Positions 13,017-21,530 of a DNA stretch of 64,000 nucleotides are shown here, in pieces. Origin of the DNA: Undaria pinnatifida (Eukaryota > Sar > Phaeophyceae > Laminariales > Alariaceae); contig JABAKD010000014.1 in assembly GCA_012845835.1 (NCBI GenBank), positions 992,001-1,056,000 of the forward strand. Reading direction: 5' to 3'. Position 1 is the stretch's first letter, and each line of letters opens with the position of its first letter. Both the position numbers and the translations under genes were made by a program. The notes below the pieces were generated by a model, which saw nothing but the letters and a program-made list of their open reading frames with translations, did not search any database and had not been told where the DNA came from.

Positions 13017-13161
13017 GTTCCCCCTGCTGAATTTTCCTTTTCGTTGTTTTTCCGCCCGGTGGTGGAAGGTGTATGATGGCGTTTTGCACGAGGTTTTGAA
13101 CCACAAGGAGCATTTCCAACCGATAGTGGCGGCGGTCGACAAGCACTTGGAAGCGTCCTAG
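2034..13161 (+). CDS. monoacylglycerol lipase-like alpha/beta hydrolase, 8 exons seen
   Basis: Serine hydrolase of the monoglyceride lipase/lysophospholipase type, expected to cleave monoacylglycerols or related esters. Exons: 2034-2158, 2976-3066, 3330-3468, 4900-4969, 8575-8654, 9486-9619, 10839-10949, 13069-13161. All junction phases agree and give 280 residues ending in TAG. Visible family landmarks in order: oxyanion-hole AHGLHSHGGRW, DHIGHG, nucleophile elbow GHSMGS, ASPFGFRFLYPLT, lid-region ALSKDP...DPLMVKGSV, acid-residue loop LLVHGAEDD, and catalytic His in YDGVLHE. Family members are about 300 residues, so some 20-40 N-terminal residues are missing. Either ATG 2034 is the start, or the exon begins at an acceptor near 2042 and earlier exons lie outside the window. 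Introns reach 3.6 kb and hold repeats. No transmembrane segment or clear targeting peptide is seen. The family call is firm; the substrate is inferred. Confidence 0.88.
2525..2735. repeat. GGGTC/GACCC-rich dispersed repeat
   Basis: Imperfectly palindromic block of GGGTC units, spacers like AGGNTTTTNNAATATCACGG and terminal GACCC units, ending near GATCCG-CGTGAAAA. Related blocks at 1895-1960, 3627-3820, 14100-14290 and 48960-49150. Confidence 0.6.
2976..3066 (+). CDS. MGL-like exon 2
   Basis: Acceptor ACAG at 2972-2975, donor GTAGGC after 3066. Joined to exon 1 it reads GHGLTAQGPKGG..., then an acidic/aromatic segment ending DDFTEFVEKM, which matches the stretch before the nucleophile strand in this family. 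Length 91 bp (1+90), ending in phase 0. Confidence 0.85.
3330..3468 (+). CDS. MGL-like exon 3 (nucleophile elbow GHSMG), GC donor
   Basis: Acceptor CCAG ends at 3329. Encodes VDKEEDKTLPVFILGHSMGS and ends at LKKLVLS plus one base. The donor is AG|GCAAGC, a GC-AG intron. The nearest GT donor (3480) would put the next exon in a frame with a TGA before its end. The GC donor instead yields LVLS-GCPIVPG..., as the family expects. Confidence 0.85.
3627..3820. repeat. GGGTC/GACCC-rich dispersed repeat in MGL intron
   Basis: CGCGGGTCATGATCTGACCC at the left, GACCTGACCCGCGAGAAGTG at the right, with the TTTTTCAAGATCTCGCGGGT spacer. Lies in the GC-AG intron. Confidence 0.6.
4030..4190 (+). repeat. AGATC-rich dispersed repeat
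   Basis: AGATCATCTATGCGGTAGAT, TGCCGTTATGAAGTGTTGTG and GATCGTTTGTTGGATCACGC. A second copy in the same orientation at 8217-8400, a reversed fragment at about 9160-9225 and a looser cluster at 15440-15720. Confidence 0.6.
4205..4310 (+). repeat. dispersed repeat family B (GGTGAGRTATNGAGCTCCTCG)
   Basis: Core GGGTGAGGTATAGAGCTCCT with a GGTGCACCTCTTCCGCAGCG tail. Similar copies at about 528-604, 5590-5655, 8964-9060, 10150-10225 and 39143-39225. CTCCTCGTG...GAGGAGCTC forms a short palindrome in most copies. Confidence 0.55.
4900..4969 (+). CDS. MGL-like exon 4
   Basis: Acceptor TTCCAG ends at 4899; donor GTGAGT begins at 4970. Reads GCPIVPGPSSASPFGF then RFLYPLT, ending with AA of a Lys codon completed by exon 5. 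The ASPFG-x-R-x-LYPLT stretch fits the segment after the nucleophile helix. Confidence 0.82.
5148..5235 (+). repeat. dispersed repeat family C (AGAACTGGAAACCC)
   Basis: CGCCTTTAGAACTGGAAACC, AAATTTACTTGAAGTTAGTA, GAGGGATTTGGGGGCTCTAA. Copies at 13312-13400 (+) and 48212-48332 (minus). Confidence 0.6.
5268..5500 (+). repeat. dispersed repeat family A (GGGACGGAGC) copy
   Basis: Shared order: TCATGCATGGCCGTAGTCGT, CCTCGCATCC, GGGACGGAGCA, TCGGGTTTTCACCGA, CAGGCAGAC, CACCAAGCGCGAAGCGCCGT, GAGGTGTTCGGCGAGTCG, AAGGGTGAGCTGCATCCTAC. About 200 bp. Further copies at 9916, 13392 (minus), 16015, 52495, and partial copies at 8125 and 16240-16540. Confidence 0.75.
7626..7922 (+). mobile_element. SINE copy, same family, in MGL intron
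   Basis: Begins CGGTCGCCCCGGTGGCGTAT and keeps A-box, B-box (GAGTTCGAACC), the CTTGCGGAAAGCGCGAGAG body and the final CAGAAGCTGGAAAGTAGAGG. No long A tail or clear target duplication, so an older copy. It lies in the 3.6-kb intron between exons 4 and 5 in the gene's own orientation. Confidence 0.8.
8217..8400 (+). repeat. AGATC-rich dispersed repeat, copy 2
   Basis: AGATCATGATCTAAATCATA, TGCCGTTATAAGATGTTGTG and CATTTGTTGGGTGATGCAGA match the copy at 4030 in order. Confidence 0.6.
8575..8654 (+). CDS. MGL-like exon 5 (cap region)
   Basis: Short exon, 80 bp (1+78+1), acceptor CCAG ending at 8574, donor GTACAC after 8654. Reads K-NAAMLRRLSGMLARMDPKG-PAAPINQ-A. It was predicted by phase (a 3n+2 exon was needed between exons 4 and 6) and then found. 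It bridges exactly to ALSKDP in exon 6. Confidence 0.8.
8876..8953 (+). repeat. 39-bp exact tandem duplication in MGL intron
   Basis: Copies 8876-8914 and 8915-8953 are identical (ATAGAAGCTTGGTCGGGTTG ... CCTTCGA). A related single copy precedes the family B repeat at 39095-39140. Confidence 0.85.
9264..9420 (+). pseudogene. decayed duplicate of MGL-like exon 6
   Basis: Reads ALPKHPNVALKAAFDPLMAK-GSVR, 17 of 24 residues identical to exon 6, with the same entry phase and an AG acceptor at 9262-9263. After GSVR the similarity ends and no matching donor is seen; a stop follows at 9418-9420. The intron sequence upstream (about 9205-9263) is also duplicated before exon 6, so a block of about 222 bp was duplicated in tandem. 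Probably a dead exon; use as an alternative exon is not excluded. Confidence 0.75.
9486..9619 (+). CDS. MGL-like exon 6 (lid region)
   Basis: Acceptor TTTTTCAG ends at 9485, donor GTATGT at 9620. Encodes ALSKDPSVVLEAAVDPLMVK, then GSVRNKTAFEVIKLIDAAKE, ending SASK in phase 0. The donor opens straight into a 200-bp (GTT)n tract. A decayed copy of this exon lies 222 bp upstream. Confidence 0.85.
9624..9830. repeat. (GTT)n microsatellite at MGL exon 6 donor
   Basis: About 200 bp of GTT starting four bases after the GT of the exon 6 donor, so length changes here sit next to a splice site. Confidence 0.9.
9916..10080 (+). repeat. dispersed repeat family A copy
   Basis: Has GACGGGACGGAGCACGTCGG, GGGTTTTCACCGACCAGGCA and CCAAGCGCGAAGCGCCGTGA, with a short internal duplication of the GTCGGG segment. 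Confidence 0.65.
10306..10838 (+). repeat. tandem echoes of MGL-like exon 7 5' end
   Basis: Repeated blocks of intron end plus the first 10-35 bases of exon 7. Exon-like starts lie at about 10306, 10421, 10542, 10623/10640 and 10757, each (except the first) after a CAG/TAG acceptor. Three retain the TLLVHG-encoding stretch in altered form (for example CCCACTCTTCTTGTACGCGG at about 10649-10668). Each is followed by an AGATCGTGATCTGT-type motif. Acceptor spacing alternates about 121, 81, 134, 82 bp. None reads into the remainder of the exon. Confidence 0.72.
10839..10949 (+). CDS. MGL-like exon 7 (catalytic Asp loop)
   Basis: Acceptor GGCACAG ends at 10838, donor GTGCGT at 10950; 37 codons, phase 0 at both ends. 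Starts VTVPTLLVHGAEDDIAYPKG; the HGxxD loop supplies the catalytic acid. Several truncated copies of its acceptor and first about 30 bases precede it. Confidence 0.87.
11427..11680 (-). mobile_element. MITE-like element with TIRs, copy 1
   Basis: Ends CTACGGTAGCCCCCACCAAC (left) and GGTGGTGGCTATCGTAGAAT (right) are inverted repeats. The interior is homologous, in opposite orientation, to 13708-13966. On the minus strand it reads SRDTVFQEIRPGSCFETADF-VKEKL, a coding-like remnant also present in copy 2. In an MGL intron. Confidence 0.6.
11885..11940. repeat. (GAA)n microsatellite
   Basis: About 50 bp of GAA/AAAGAA in an MGL intron. Confidence 0.85.
12493..12704. repeat. (GGGTT)n pentanucleotide array in last MGL intron
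   Basis: About 42 near-perfect five-base units with three GGGCT/GGGTTT-type variants at the edges. It gives WVGLG and PTQPN repeat frames. The next exon-like sequence begins 165 bp later. Confidence 0.93.
12870..13076 (+). pseudogene. upstream duplicate of MGL-like terminal exon
   Basis: After a good acceptor (TTTTTTTCTCGTGCTAG ending at 12869) the phase-0 frame reads WWVNIYDGVMHELYNHQEHF, closely matching the terminal exon and keeping the catalytic HE. The frame then diverges, runs through a C homopolymer at about 12989-13016 and stops at 13076. It could be an alternative last exon producing a different C-terminus, or a dead duplicate. The 187-bp offset from the true exon suggests tandem duplication. 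Confidence 0.65.
13069..13161 (+). CDS. MGL-like terminal exon 8 (catalytic His)
   Basis: Acceptor GGAAG ends at 13068. Reads VYDGVLHEVLNHKEHFQ, then 13 residues and stop TAG at 13159-13161. The His of LHE is the expected catalytic base. A second, upstream version of this exon begins near 12870. Confidence 0.85.
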   Translation: MYDGVLHEVLNHKEHFQPIVAAVDKHLEAS

Positions 13162-13391
13162 GGTAGCGAACAATAGTTCGCCGATGCGCCCGTCACCGTG
13201 GTGCGGGGTTACTGCCCCTCTGCTCCCCACTTTTTTTCGCACGCGCTGAAGGTAGTCAAGCCCACCCCCCCGCTCCTCAGCTGTGGAAGTGGCCATACCG
13301 GGAATTAAACTAGCGCCTTTACTGCTGGAAAGCCTTTTGGGGGGCAAAATTACTTGGAGTGAGTAGGGAGGGATTTTGGGTCTCCAAAGGG

Positions 13392-13635
13392 GTTCACTCA
13401 TTGAAGCTGGCATCGATATGCAAGTCCGCCTCACGAGCGGTCCTTAGTAGGATGCAGCTTTCCCTTCATGCGAGTCGCGGAGCACCTCACGACGCTTCGC
13501 GCGTTTGGTGCAAGCAATGTCTGCTTGGTCGGTGAAAACCCGACGTGCTCTGTCCTGGCGTAGTATGGATGCGAGGGCCTATGGTCGTGCAACTACGGCC
13601 ATGCATGAATATCGAGTACACCCCCTCGGCAATTC
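13392..13635 (-). repeat. dispersed repeat family A copy, reversed
   Basis: Reverse complement of the family A order, from TTCATGCATGGCCGTAGTTG to AAAGCTGCATCCTACTAAGG. Lies just after the MGL-like stop codon. Confidence 0.65.
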
Positions 13636-13707
13636 ATCCCAGGGTCGCGTCCATTTCTCGGGTAGCACAGGCGGGCGCGCAGTGTGTGGTTGAATTACGC
13701 ATAAACA

Positions 13708-13966
13708 TGTGAGACTGATTCTACGATAGCCCCCCTCAAAACCAGCGATTTTGTTTAACGAACGAACGTTTCATGGCTGCTCGACACGAGGAAGGACGCT
13801 ATTAGCAAAGGTTCTCCATGTATTTTGTTGTCTTCAAAGGTCTGTCGGACGATGACGTCTGGGTTTCAAGGGACACCGTGTTTCAGGAGATACGACCGGG
13901 AGCTGGTTTCAAAACCGGCGATTTCGTTAAAGAAAATCTGGGGGGGCTACCGTAGAACGACTCGTG
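13708..13966 (+). mobile_element. MITE-like element with TIRs, copy 2
   Basis: Left end GATTCTACGATAGCCCCCCT, right end GGGGGGCTACCGTAGAACGA (inverted). The interior encodes SRDTVFQEIRPGAGFKTGDF-VKENL on the plus strand in the same arrangement as copy 1 on the minus strand. Lies 0.55 kb after the MGL-like gene. Confidence 0.6.
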
Positions 13967-14099
13967 AGTGGTGTTCGGAAAGTGAATCTTGCGGGATAAG
14001 AACGCTTGAATGGACTATGAACTTCTGAAGCCCACGTTTGTACTCGGCGGAAAGAAGAGTAAACAGCCCGTTACTTCGGCAGCTGCTTGGAATTTGGCG

Positions 14100-14290
14100 G
14101 GGCTTTTCGCGGGTCGTGGCTGGACCCGCGGGTCGGGTCAGAATGTTTTTAACATCACGCGGGTCGGGTCGGGTCGGGTCGGGTCGGGTCGGGTCAGGAG
14201 GTTTTCAAATCCCACGTGTCGGGTCGGGGACGGTTCACCCTCTTGACACGACCCGGCCCGCGAAAAGTGACCCGACCCGTAAATTGCCCT
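14100..14290. repeat. GGGTC/GACCC-rich dispersed repeat
   Basis: Contains six consecutive GGGTC units near 14161-14195 and the closing GACACGACCCGGCCCGCGAA. Confidence 0.6.
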
Positions 14291-14439
14291 GGATTGTTGG
14301 GGTTGCGAATCGCGAAGTATTGGTTTTACTCGTGTACATACCAGGTTGATGATATTTTAGCACATGCTCTGGCTTTGTTGTTCGTAGGATGAGTGTGGAG
14401 TAATGTTTCATGTTTGGCAAATTACGGCAGAGCAAAGAA

Positions 14440-15080
14440 TGCCGTTGTTGCGGGGTTGGGTCGGCCACATTCTCACTGCCTGGCCGAAGCCGGCAGCAAA
14501 GTGCGACGGGACTGTCGGATACCGAGCGATTCTCGTTACGGTATTAATGCTGTGTTGTACCGGTACCGACCCAGGGGATCACAATTTTCGTCCCCGGGCT
14601 GTTGGAGTTGCACATGTACGGAAAGATTTCTGATGCGGGGATGTGGACCTATCCTCCCCACGTGCGGCAGAACCTCGACGTTGTCCCGAGGGGAAACTCC
14701 CGCCGCGCGCTGGCTGTACGAGCCCCTGTCCATCAGCGATCAGCTGGGGGGGGTGGGATTTCCACGTCGTGCGGGCCGCTATCGACCCGGAGGATCATTA
14801 TTTTCATCCCCGGGCTGTTGGAGTTGTGGATGTATGGATTTTTTCTGACCCTGGGATGCGGTATTTTCCTCCCAGGGTGCGGCAGAAGTTCGACGTTGTC
14901 CCGAAGGGTAACTCACGCCGTGCGCTGACTCCATGGACCTAAGCCGATTAGCGATCCGGCGATGAAGGTGGGTTTTCCACACGTTTCAGGGCGGTATCGA
15001 CCCAAGGGCTCACCGTTTTCGCCTCCGGGCTGTTGGAGGTGCAGATGCATCGAAGGATTTCTGATCCGAGGATGGAAACC
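14440..15080 (+). repeat. about 215-bp degenerate tandem repeat, three units
   Basis: CCCGGGCTGTTGGAG or a variant recurs at about 14595, 14809 and 15026, with CGACGTTGTCCCGA, TTTCTGATCC and TATCGACCC at matching offsets. Open stretches such as VRQNLDVVPRGNSRRAL / VRQKFDVVPKGNSRRAL suggest a former coding repeat, but no gene model holds. Confidence 0.6.
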
Positions 15081-16014
15081 TATCTAAGAAATACGGGAGC
15101 CGTTATACTGAAGTGAGTGTAGAACTCACCCTCTCCCATATAAGAAACCCATCCTTAAATCAGTATTGAAGGTTCTCTCATTAAGCGTCCTGTACTGAAA
15201 TGGATGCATGTATCATCATCAGGAGAGGAGGTTTTCGAGACGCACCAAACCGAGAGTACCATGACTACTGTAAGTCCGTCCTTCTGGATGTAACCCATGC
15301 AAACCCACAGGCGCAGGTACACCCGCGAGGACGCAGCGCCAGCCACGCTGGGTCAACTACCTCTACCTCCGAGGCGCGCAAGCGTCGGCGCTAAGCCCGT
15401 TCGGGACATGCTCTTGTGTCCTTCGTCGAACGGAGTCACAAACTTGGACACATCCGACAGATCAGATCAGATCCCTGTTCATGATCTATGTGGTCTACTG
15501 TATGTCCGTCAGGGCAGATCTATCCTCGGTCAGCTTGATCTGCATAGTCTATAAATCACGTTTCTGCCGGGTGTGGAGCTGTATGATCTACATGACCTGC
15601 ATGATGATCGAGCACGTAGTCCTGAGTTAGATCTGTACTACATAGATCCTGTACAAATATATTATATCATATTCCCATATATAGAATCTAGATCATCTAG
15701 ATCGTGATCTGTCCGAAGTTTTTCGCAAACTCACTTGACATTTCATGGTAGAAAGATGTGGGCACCTCGGGGGGTGGAGGGTATACGCAGTGCCGCCGTC
15801 GACCGGCCGGCAGCGAGCGTTGTTGGGGGTCGAAGATGGAGGATTTACGACGAGTAAAGGGGTGGTGATAGGAACGCATGCTGCAAATGTTTTCGGTGAC
15901 CACGGGTGTAAGTCGCCTTTTCGCGGAGGGTGCCTCGCTTCAAGATACAGTCTACAGATTGCCAGGAAGAAAGAACGAGCCGAAGGAGGGGAGAGAAGTG
16001 TACACGTTGCCATG

Positions 16015-16190
16015 TGCACAGCCAGTCCTAAGACCGTAGACCCTCGCATCCCTACTATGCCGGGACGGAGCATGTCGGGTTTTTACCGATCAGGCAGACA
16101 TTGCCTGCACCAGGCGCGAAGCTCCATGAGGTGTTCGGCGAGTCGCATGAAGGGTGGGCTGCTTCCTACTAAGAACCACCAAGCGCAAAG
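16015..16190 (+). repeat. dispersed repeat family A copy
   Basis: CCTCGCATCCCTACTATGCC, GGGACGGAGCATGTCGGG, CCAGGCGCGAAGCTCCATGA and AAGGGTGGGCTGCTTCCTAC in order. Two partial copies follow at about 16240-16400 and 16435-16540. Confidence 0.65.
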
Positions 16191-16849
16191 AGAGCCGGCA
16201 CGCGGGGGGGATATTGATTGCGATGTATCGCCGTAGCCATAAACCCTCGCATCTCTACATCGCCACGCCGGTGGGGGGGCGATGGCACAACCACGTCCAC
16301 AGTGTGGGTATGGAACCTGGTCGGGTCTTCACTGCTGACAAGACAGACATTGCGCGAATCGAACCAAGCGCGAAGAGAGCTGCGCGTTTGGCTCGGGGGG
16401 GGGGGGGGGGTAATCACTGCCATGCGTGGACGTAGTTGAGACCATAGGCCCTCGCATCTCTACAATTCCCGGACGGGGGGAGGGGGTATGGCATAACCTC
16501 GCCCATGGCATGGGGATAGAAGCTGGACGACGCGGCTTAGATGCTGAGAGCAGAGAGTAGGTGGGCGTATGCTGAGAGAGGAAAAAGTCGGAGAGATTGC
16601 AGTCGGTGTTTGTTTGTTTCTCACGTTTATTAAACTGGTGACCTTTTTCACCCGCCGATGTCCGATGGCAGGTGGTGTGAGTAGATGAATGCCAACACTT
16701 TTAGGACACAAACAAACCCTCAGACGCGGTCGAAAAACATCGGGACGACGCGCGGCCTTGTCAAGCGATTTGGTGCGAGCGCGCGGCAAGATAATCGGTG
16801 AAATCATGCATCATGCAAAGCGCGTGCCGTACATGTCCTCGGATTGACT

Positions 16850-17010
16850 ATGTCGTACAACTCCTTGGGTGGATTGTGTTGTATGGCTTCTTGGATTGCG
16901 TGGCGCAACTCCTTGGATTGATTGTGTCGTACTGTAGCTCCTTGAATTGATTGTGTCGTACGGCTCCTTGGATTGTGCCGTCCCACAGCTCCTTGGATTG
17001 TGCCGTAGAT
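16850..17010. repeat. about 30-bp minisatellite (CTCCTTGGATTG)
   Basis: At least six units of CTCCTTGGATTGATTGTGTC-GTA type. No coding sense found. Confidence 0.7.
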
Positions 17011-17972
17011 CGGAACGTGAATCAACCGCCTCCTAAGGTGGCAGCCCGCTTTGCTTAGTGTGGAAAATTCTGTACTCGTCAGTATTTTTTATCGGTGGTT
17101 CCCTCTTAAGCTCCAAAAGAGGTAACCCTCTTACAGCACTGCACTCTCCTATTATGGGGATACGATATTTGGAATTAGACTGGGATTATAATGTAGGAAT
17201 TAAAAAAGGGATAATATAAGTCGGCCGTAGGTACGGGATGTGGAGGTAGGCTACGAGTACATACACGTATATGATGCTTGCAGACTCCTTTCTATTTTTG
17301 TTTATTGCTGTAGACTTGTACTGTTATTGTTTACAGTTTTCGTTTCCCTTGGTTTTCTTCCTCTTTCTCTGGAGATTCTTGCGGAGAGTGATGGGCATGG
17401 AAGCTCGGCTGCTGCACGTTGTTAATCGGACAGGGCCACGTCGGATTGCGAACAGAATATTAACTCCATTGAAAGTAACAACAATCTGCACAAACATGTA
17501 GACTATATACTTCGAAGTATTATTGTGTACGTGCACCTCGTATAGACTAGTATGTCAGTCCATCAACAATAAAAATAGATAACATATTCTCGCGTGGCGG
17601 GAAAACGAAGGCGGGTTTTTGCAGTTACATAATACCTGGCACCATATCAAATACCGATCTTGAACGTGGTATTGTAGTATTGTGCCGGCTATTCGATATC
17701 GTGCAGCTTGAGTGTCAATCGAAACACATGATAAACAGGAATTGCATTTTTTTCCCCGGCGGCTATTAATAATGTTTACCGGAATTAGCCTGGTGTATGT
17801 ACTGCCTTGCATTTTTTTGGTTTTTCGTCTGCGCGCTCGTTGCGGTTGGCATTTTGCCTGATCAAAATACGTTGCTGCATTGCAATGGGTATGTATCTCT
17901 CTCTGTCTCGCATAGTTTGTGACCACATGCCTCTTCTCTCCATGATGAGGCACCATCATCAGCACAGAAAAA

Positions 17973-18140
17973 CTGGTGGTGTTGGATGCGCAGATAGGTG
18001 CAAAAATATCACTTTATAATGTGAAGCACACAAACATTAGTAGTAGTAGTCCTTATTGGTGGTGTTGGATGCGCAGATGGGTGCAAAAATATCACTTTAT
18101 AATGTGAAGCACACAAACATTAGAATAATAATAGTAGTAG
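17973..18140 (+). repeat. about 85-bp tandem duplication
   Basis: Two copies of GGTGTTGGATGCGCAGATRG, GTGCAAAAATATCACTTTAT and AATGTGAAGCACACAAACAT, the second at 18057. A third, diverged match is at 60957-61010. Confidence 0.75.
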
Positions 18141-18390
18141 TCCTAATTGCCCGACGGGTTGGGCTTTCAGATACTACCACACACAGCAGTGTACATATTT
18201 TACAATGATGGCATCATAGAAAAAGTTATTTTTACTTGAACTTGGTATTATTATACCTCGTATTACTCGTATGTACTTCAATATAATTTTGCCCATTTAC
18301 AGACTGTTACATCCGCTCGGTGTCCGATGTGCACCGGACATTACACAGCAGTATACTACTAATAATACTGGCCCCTGTATATAAAGGCTC

Positions 18391-18658
18391 GAAGGGACTT
18401 TTTCTTACGTCGAAAAAAGTTGACGAGCGGAAAGCGCGAGAGCGTGAGAGTTAGTAAAAATCGATTAACATCGACGAGCCGCCGCGAGCGTGAAAAAAAA
18501 GCTGAAAAAGAGCGGGAATGCTGCGATAACTTTAAAACCCCCTACCTAGTAGTTACTATGCGCGGGATAAACATGAAGAAGGCGATACGCCGGAGAGGAG
18601 AGAAGGCAAAAGACCTGTGACCATGAACTTGGCCTTTTGTTCAGAAGGTCGCTGAGGG
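18391..18658 (+). mobile_element. diverged SINE body
   Basis: Lacks the tRNA-like head but has GACTTTTTCTTACG, TTGACGAGCGGAAAGCGCGA, AAAATCGATTAACATCGACG and a 3' GACCTGTGACCATGAAC...TTCAGAAGG, in the same order as the SINE body. Confidence 0.55.
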
Positions 18659-18903
18659 TAAAAAAAGTGCTCTCTCACGAGTTGAGCTCAACTGGACTGT
18701 ATAGTCTACAAAGAAAGTTATGATTTAACAAAAGAAGACAAGAATAGATAAAAAAAGTGCCAGTTGAGTTTTGTGCCGATCACCCGCTTTATTCGTACGT
18801 ACTTCGAAGTTTATAAGTATTAAGACTAGACTAATAGTGCGCCTGTGAAATCGCTCTGCACAGATGGGAACAACTATTAGTAGTAATAGTATAGTATTAA
18901 TAA

Positions 18904-19110
<207 letters not shown>

Positions 19111-19221
19111 TGTTGTTGTGGCAGAATGCGGAGTAACGCCAAAATAGTTGCCCCGCCTGTGTTGCTTGGCGGTCTGTCCGCTGTCCGGCTGACACATACA
19201 TACCGGTATTATAAAGGGAGA

Positions 19222-19584
19222 TGTTATGAGGCTTAGTTTGGGTAAGCCTTTTGCAAGTGGTCAAACGGACTAATACCCCACTCATGCCTTAACAAATGGC
19301 GTCGTCGACAGACCATGGCTTTTTTGAGTCGTGGGTTCGAGTCCCACGTCCACCTATTATTTATGAATAATAAACTTTTTCAGAGTTTCCCCATGATGAT
19401 CGAACTTGAAAAAACTTTCCCCGGTATACCCAGGAAATGAAACCGCTTGGATATTGACAGGTCCGCCCGTGTATCCGGCCGACCTGCTATCCCGCCGTTT
19501 CAGGGGGGAAGAGTGCCGTAAGGCGTAGTTTGGGTAAGCTATTGGTTAACCTTTTGCAAGTGGTCAAACGGACCAATACCCCAC
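19222..19584 (+). mobile_element. very small TRIM-like LTR element, copy 1
   Basis: LTR 19222-19294 (TGTTATGAGGC ... CCTTAACA), primer-binding site TGGCGTCGTCGACAG at 19297, an internal region of about 200 bp, polypurine tract AGGGGGGAAGAG at 19502-19513, then a 3' LTR from 19514 (TGCCGTAAGGCG...) broken off near 19584. The internal part carries a tRNA T-arm-like GTGGGTTCGAGTCCCAC (19331-19347) followed by GTCCACC. About 360 bp in all. Confidence 0.75.
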
Positions 19585-19685
19585 ACAAATAAATACCAGA
19601 CCAGTGCACTACTAGTAGTACTACTACATATACATCACGATATATATATTGTACTACTACTATTACTGTTACTACTACTTGTATA

Positions 19686-20045
19686 TGTTGTAAGCTATTG
19701 GTTAACCTTTTGCAAGCGGTCAAACGGACTAATACCCCACTAATACCTTAACAAAATGGCGTCGTCGACTGACCATGGGTTTTTTGGGTCGTGGGTTCGA
19801 TCCCCACCATCCACAACAATAAACTTTTCAGATTTTCCCCATGTCGAACTTGAAAAATACTCTCCCTGGTATCCCCAGGAAATGAAACGGCTTGGATATT
19901 GACAGAGGTCCGCCGTATATCCGGCCGACCTGCTATCCCGCCGTTTCAGGGGGGGAGAGTGTTATAAGGCTTAGTTTGGATAGTAAGCTATTGGTAAAAC
20001 TTTTGCAAGTGGTCAAACGGACTAATACCCCACTAATACCTTAAC
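19686..20045 (+). mobile_element. very small TRIM-like LTR element, copy 2
   Basis: Same organisation as copy 1: LTR 19686-19753 (starting TGTTGTAAG, with an internal deletion), PBS TGGCGTCGTCGAC at 19757, GTGGGTTCGATCCCCAC at 19791-19807, polypurine tract at 19948-19959, and 3' LTR 19960-20045 (86 bp, TGTTATAAGGCTTAG ... TACCTTAAC). The two copies are separated by about 100 bp rich in ACT/AGT. An LTR-start-like TGTTGTAAGGCTTAGTCTGG also occurs at 23821. Confidence 0.75.
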
Positions 20046-20047
20046 TT

Positions 20048-20199
20048 AACGCATACTACTACTACTACTTTACTACTACCACTACTACTACTACCACTAC
20101 TACTAGTAGTACTAGTACTAGTACTAGTACTACTACTACTACTACTTCTACTACTACTGCTACTACTGGTACTACTACTACTACTACTACTACTACTAT

Positions 20200-20235
<36 letters not shown>

Positions 20236-20308
20236 TACTACTGCTACTACTGGTACTACTGCTATTGCTACTACCACTACTACTACCACTACTACTACTA
20301 CAATACTA

Positions 20309-20345
<37 letters not shown>

Positions 20346-20370
20346 TACTACTTACTACTTACTACTACGA
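20048..20370. repeat. (ACT)n microsatellite
   Basis: ACT triplets with ACC, GCT, TCT variants, starting at the 3' LTR end of TRIM copy 2. Confidence 0.9.
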
Positions 20371-20967
20371 CTGCGACTCGCTATTATTAATTATTGTTGT
20401 TGCGCTGTTGTTGTGCTGGCGCAACTTTCGGGTCGAACTTATTAGTATGATGATTACCGTTTAGCGCAACAACAGCAGGCAGCGGAGGAAGGAAAATGGA
20501 GTGTGTTGCCTGCATGCAGCGCAACAACAACAACAACACGCGTTTCGTGCCGCGCAACGTTTTTGGTCGGGGACAATTTCTCTTCTTCTTGTGTTTAGCG
20601 CGCGCGCATGTATTTTTCACGTATTATTAGACTTTAGTATTTGTACGTTGTCACCATCTGATATCATGTATGATATAATATAATAAGGGGTTTTCGGGCA
20701 TATATTCACGCAATTATCGCTGAAAAGTGACTACCGGCGGCGGCACTACAAGGGGGAGGGGGGGGCGCTCCAATGATGCTCCGGAGGCCCCCTCCGGTGC
20801 CCCCCCACCCCCCCCCAGGGACCCTCCGGGGGCCCTTGCGGGGAGCTTACTACACGCTACAGTGGTACGTGAGCAAGCAACACGTTTGCTGCTCGCGTCG
20901 TTGTGTCGCACTTTCCAGATCCTCTGTTGCTGCCCTTAACGATGGAGCCCTTCAACAGTAGTACTAC

Positions 20968-21530
<563 letters not shown>

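Noticed and set aside
19297-19354. Functional tRNA gene
   Set aside because: Only a T-arm and acceptor strand are present; no matching 5' acceptor strand, D arm or anticodon arm.
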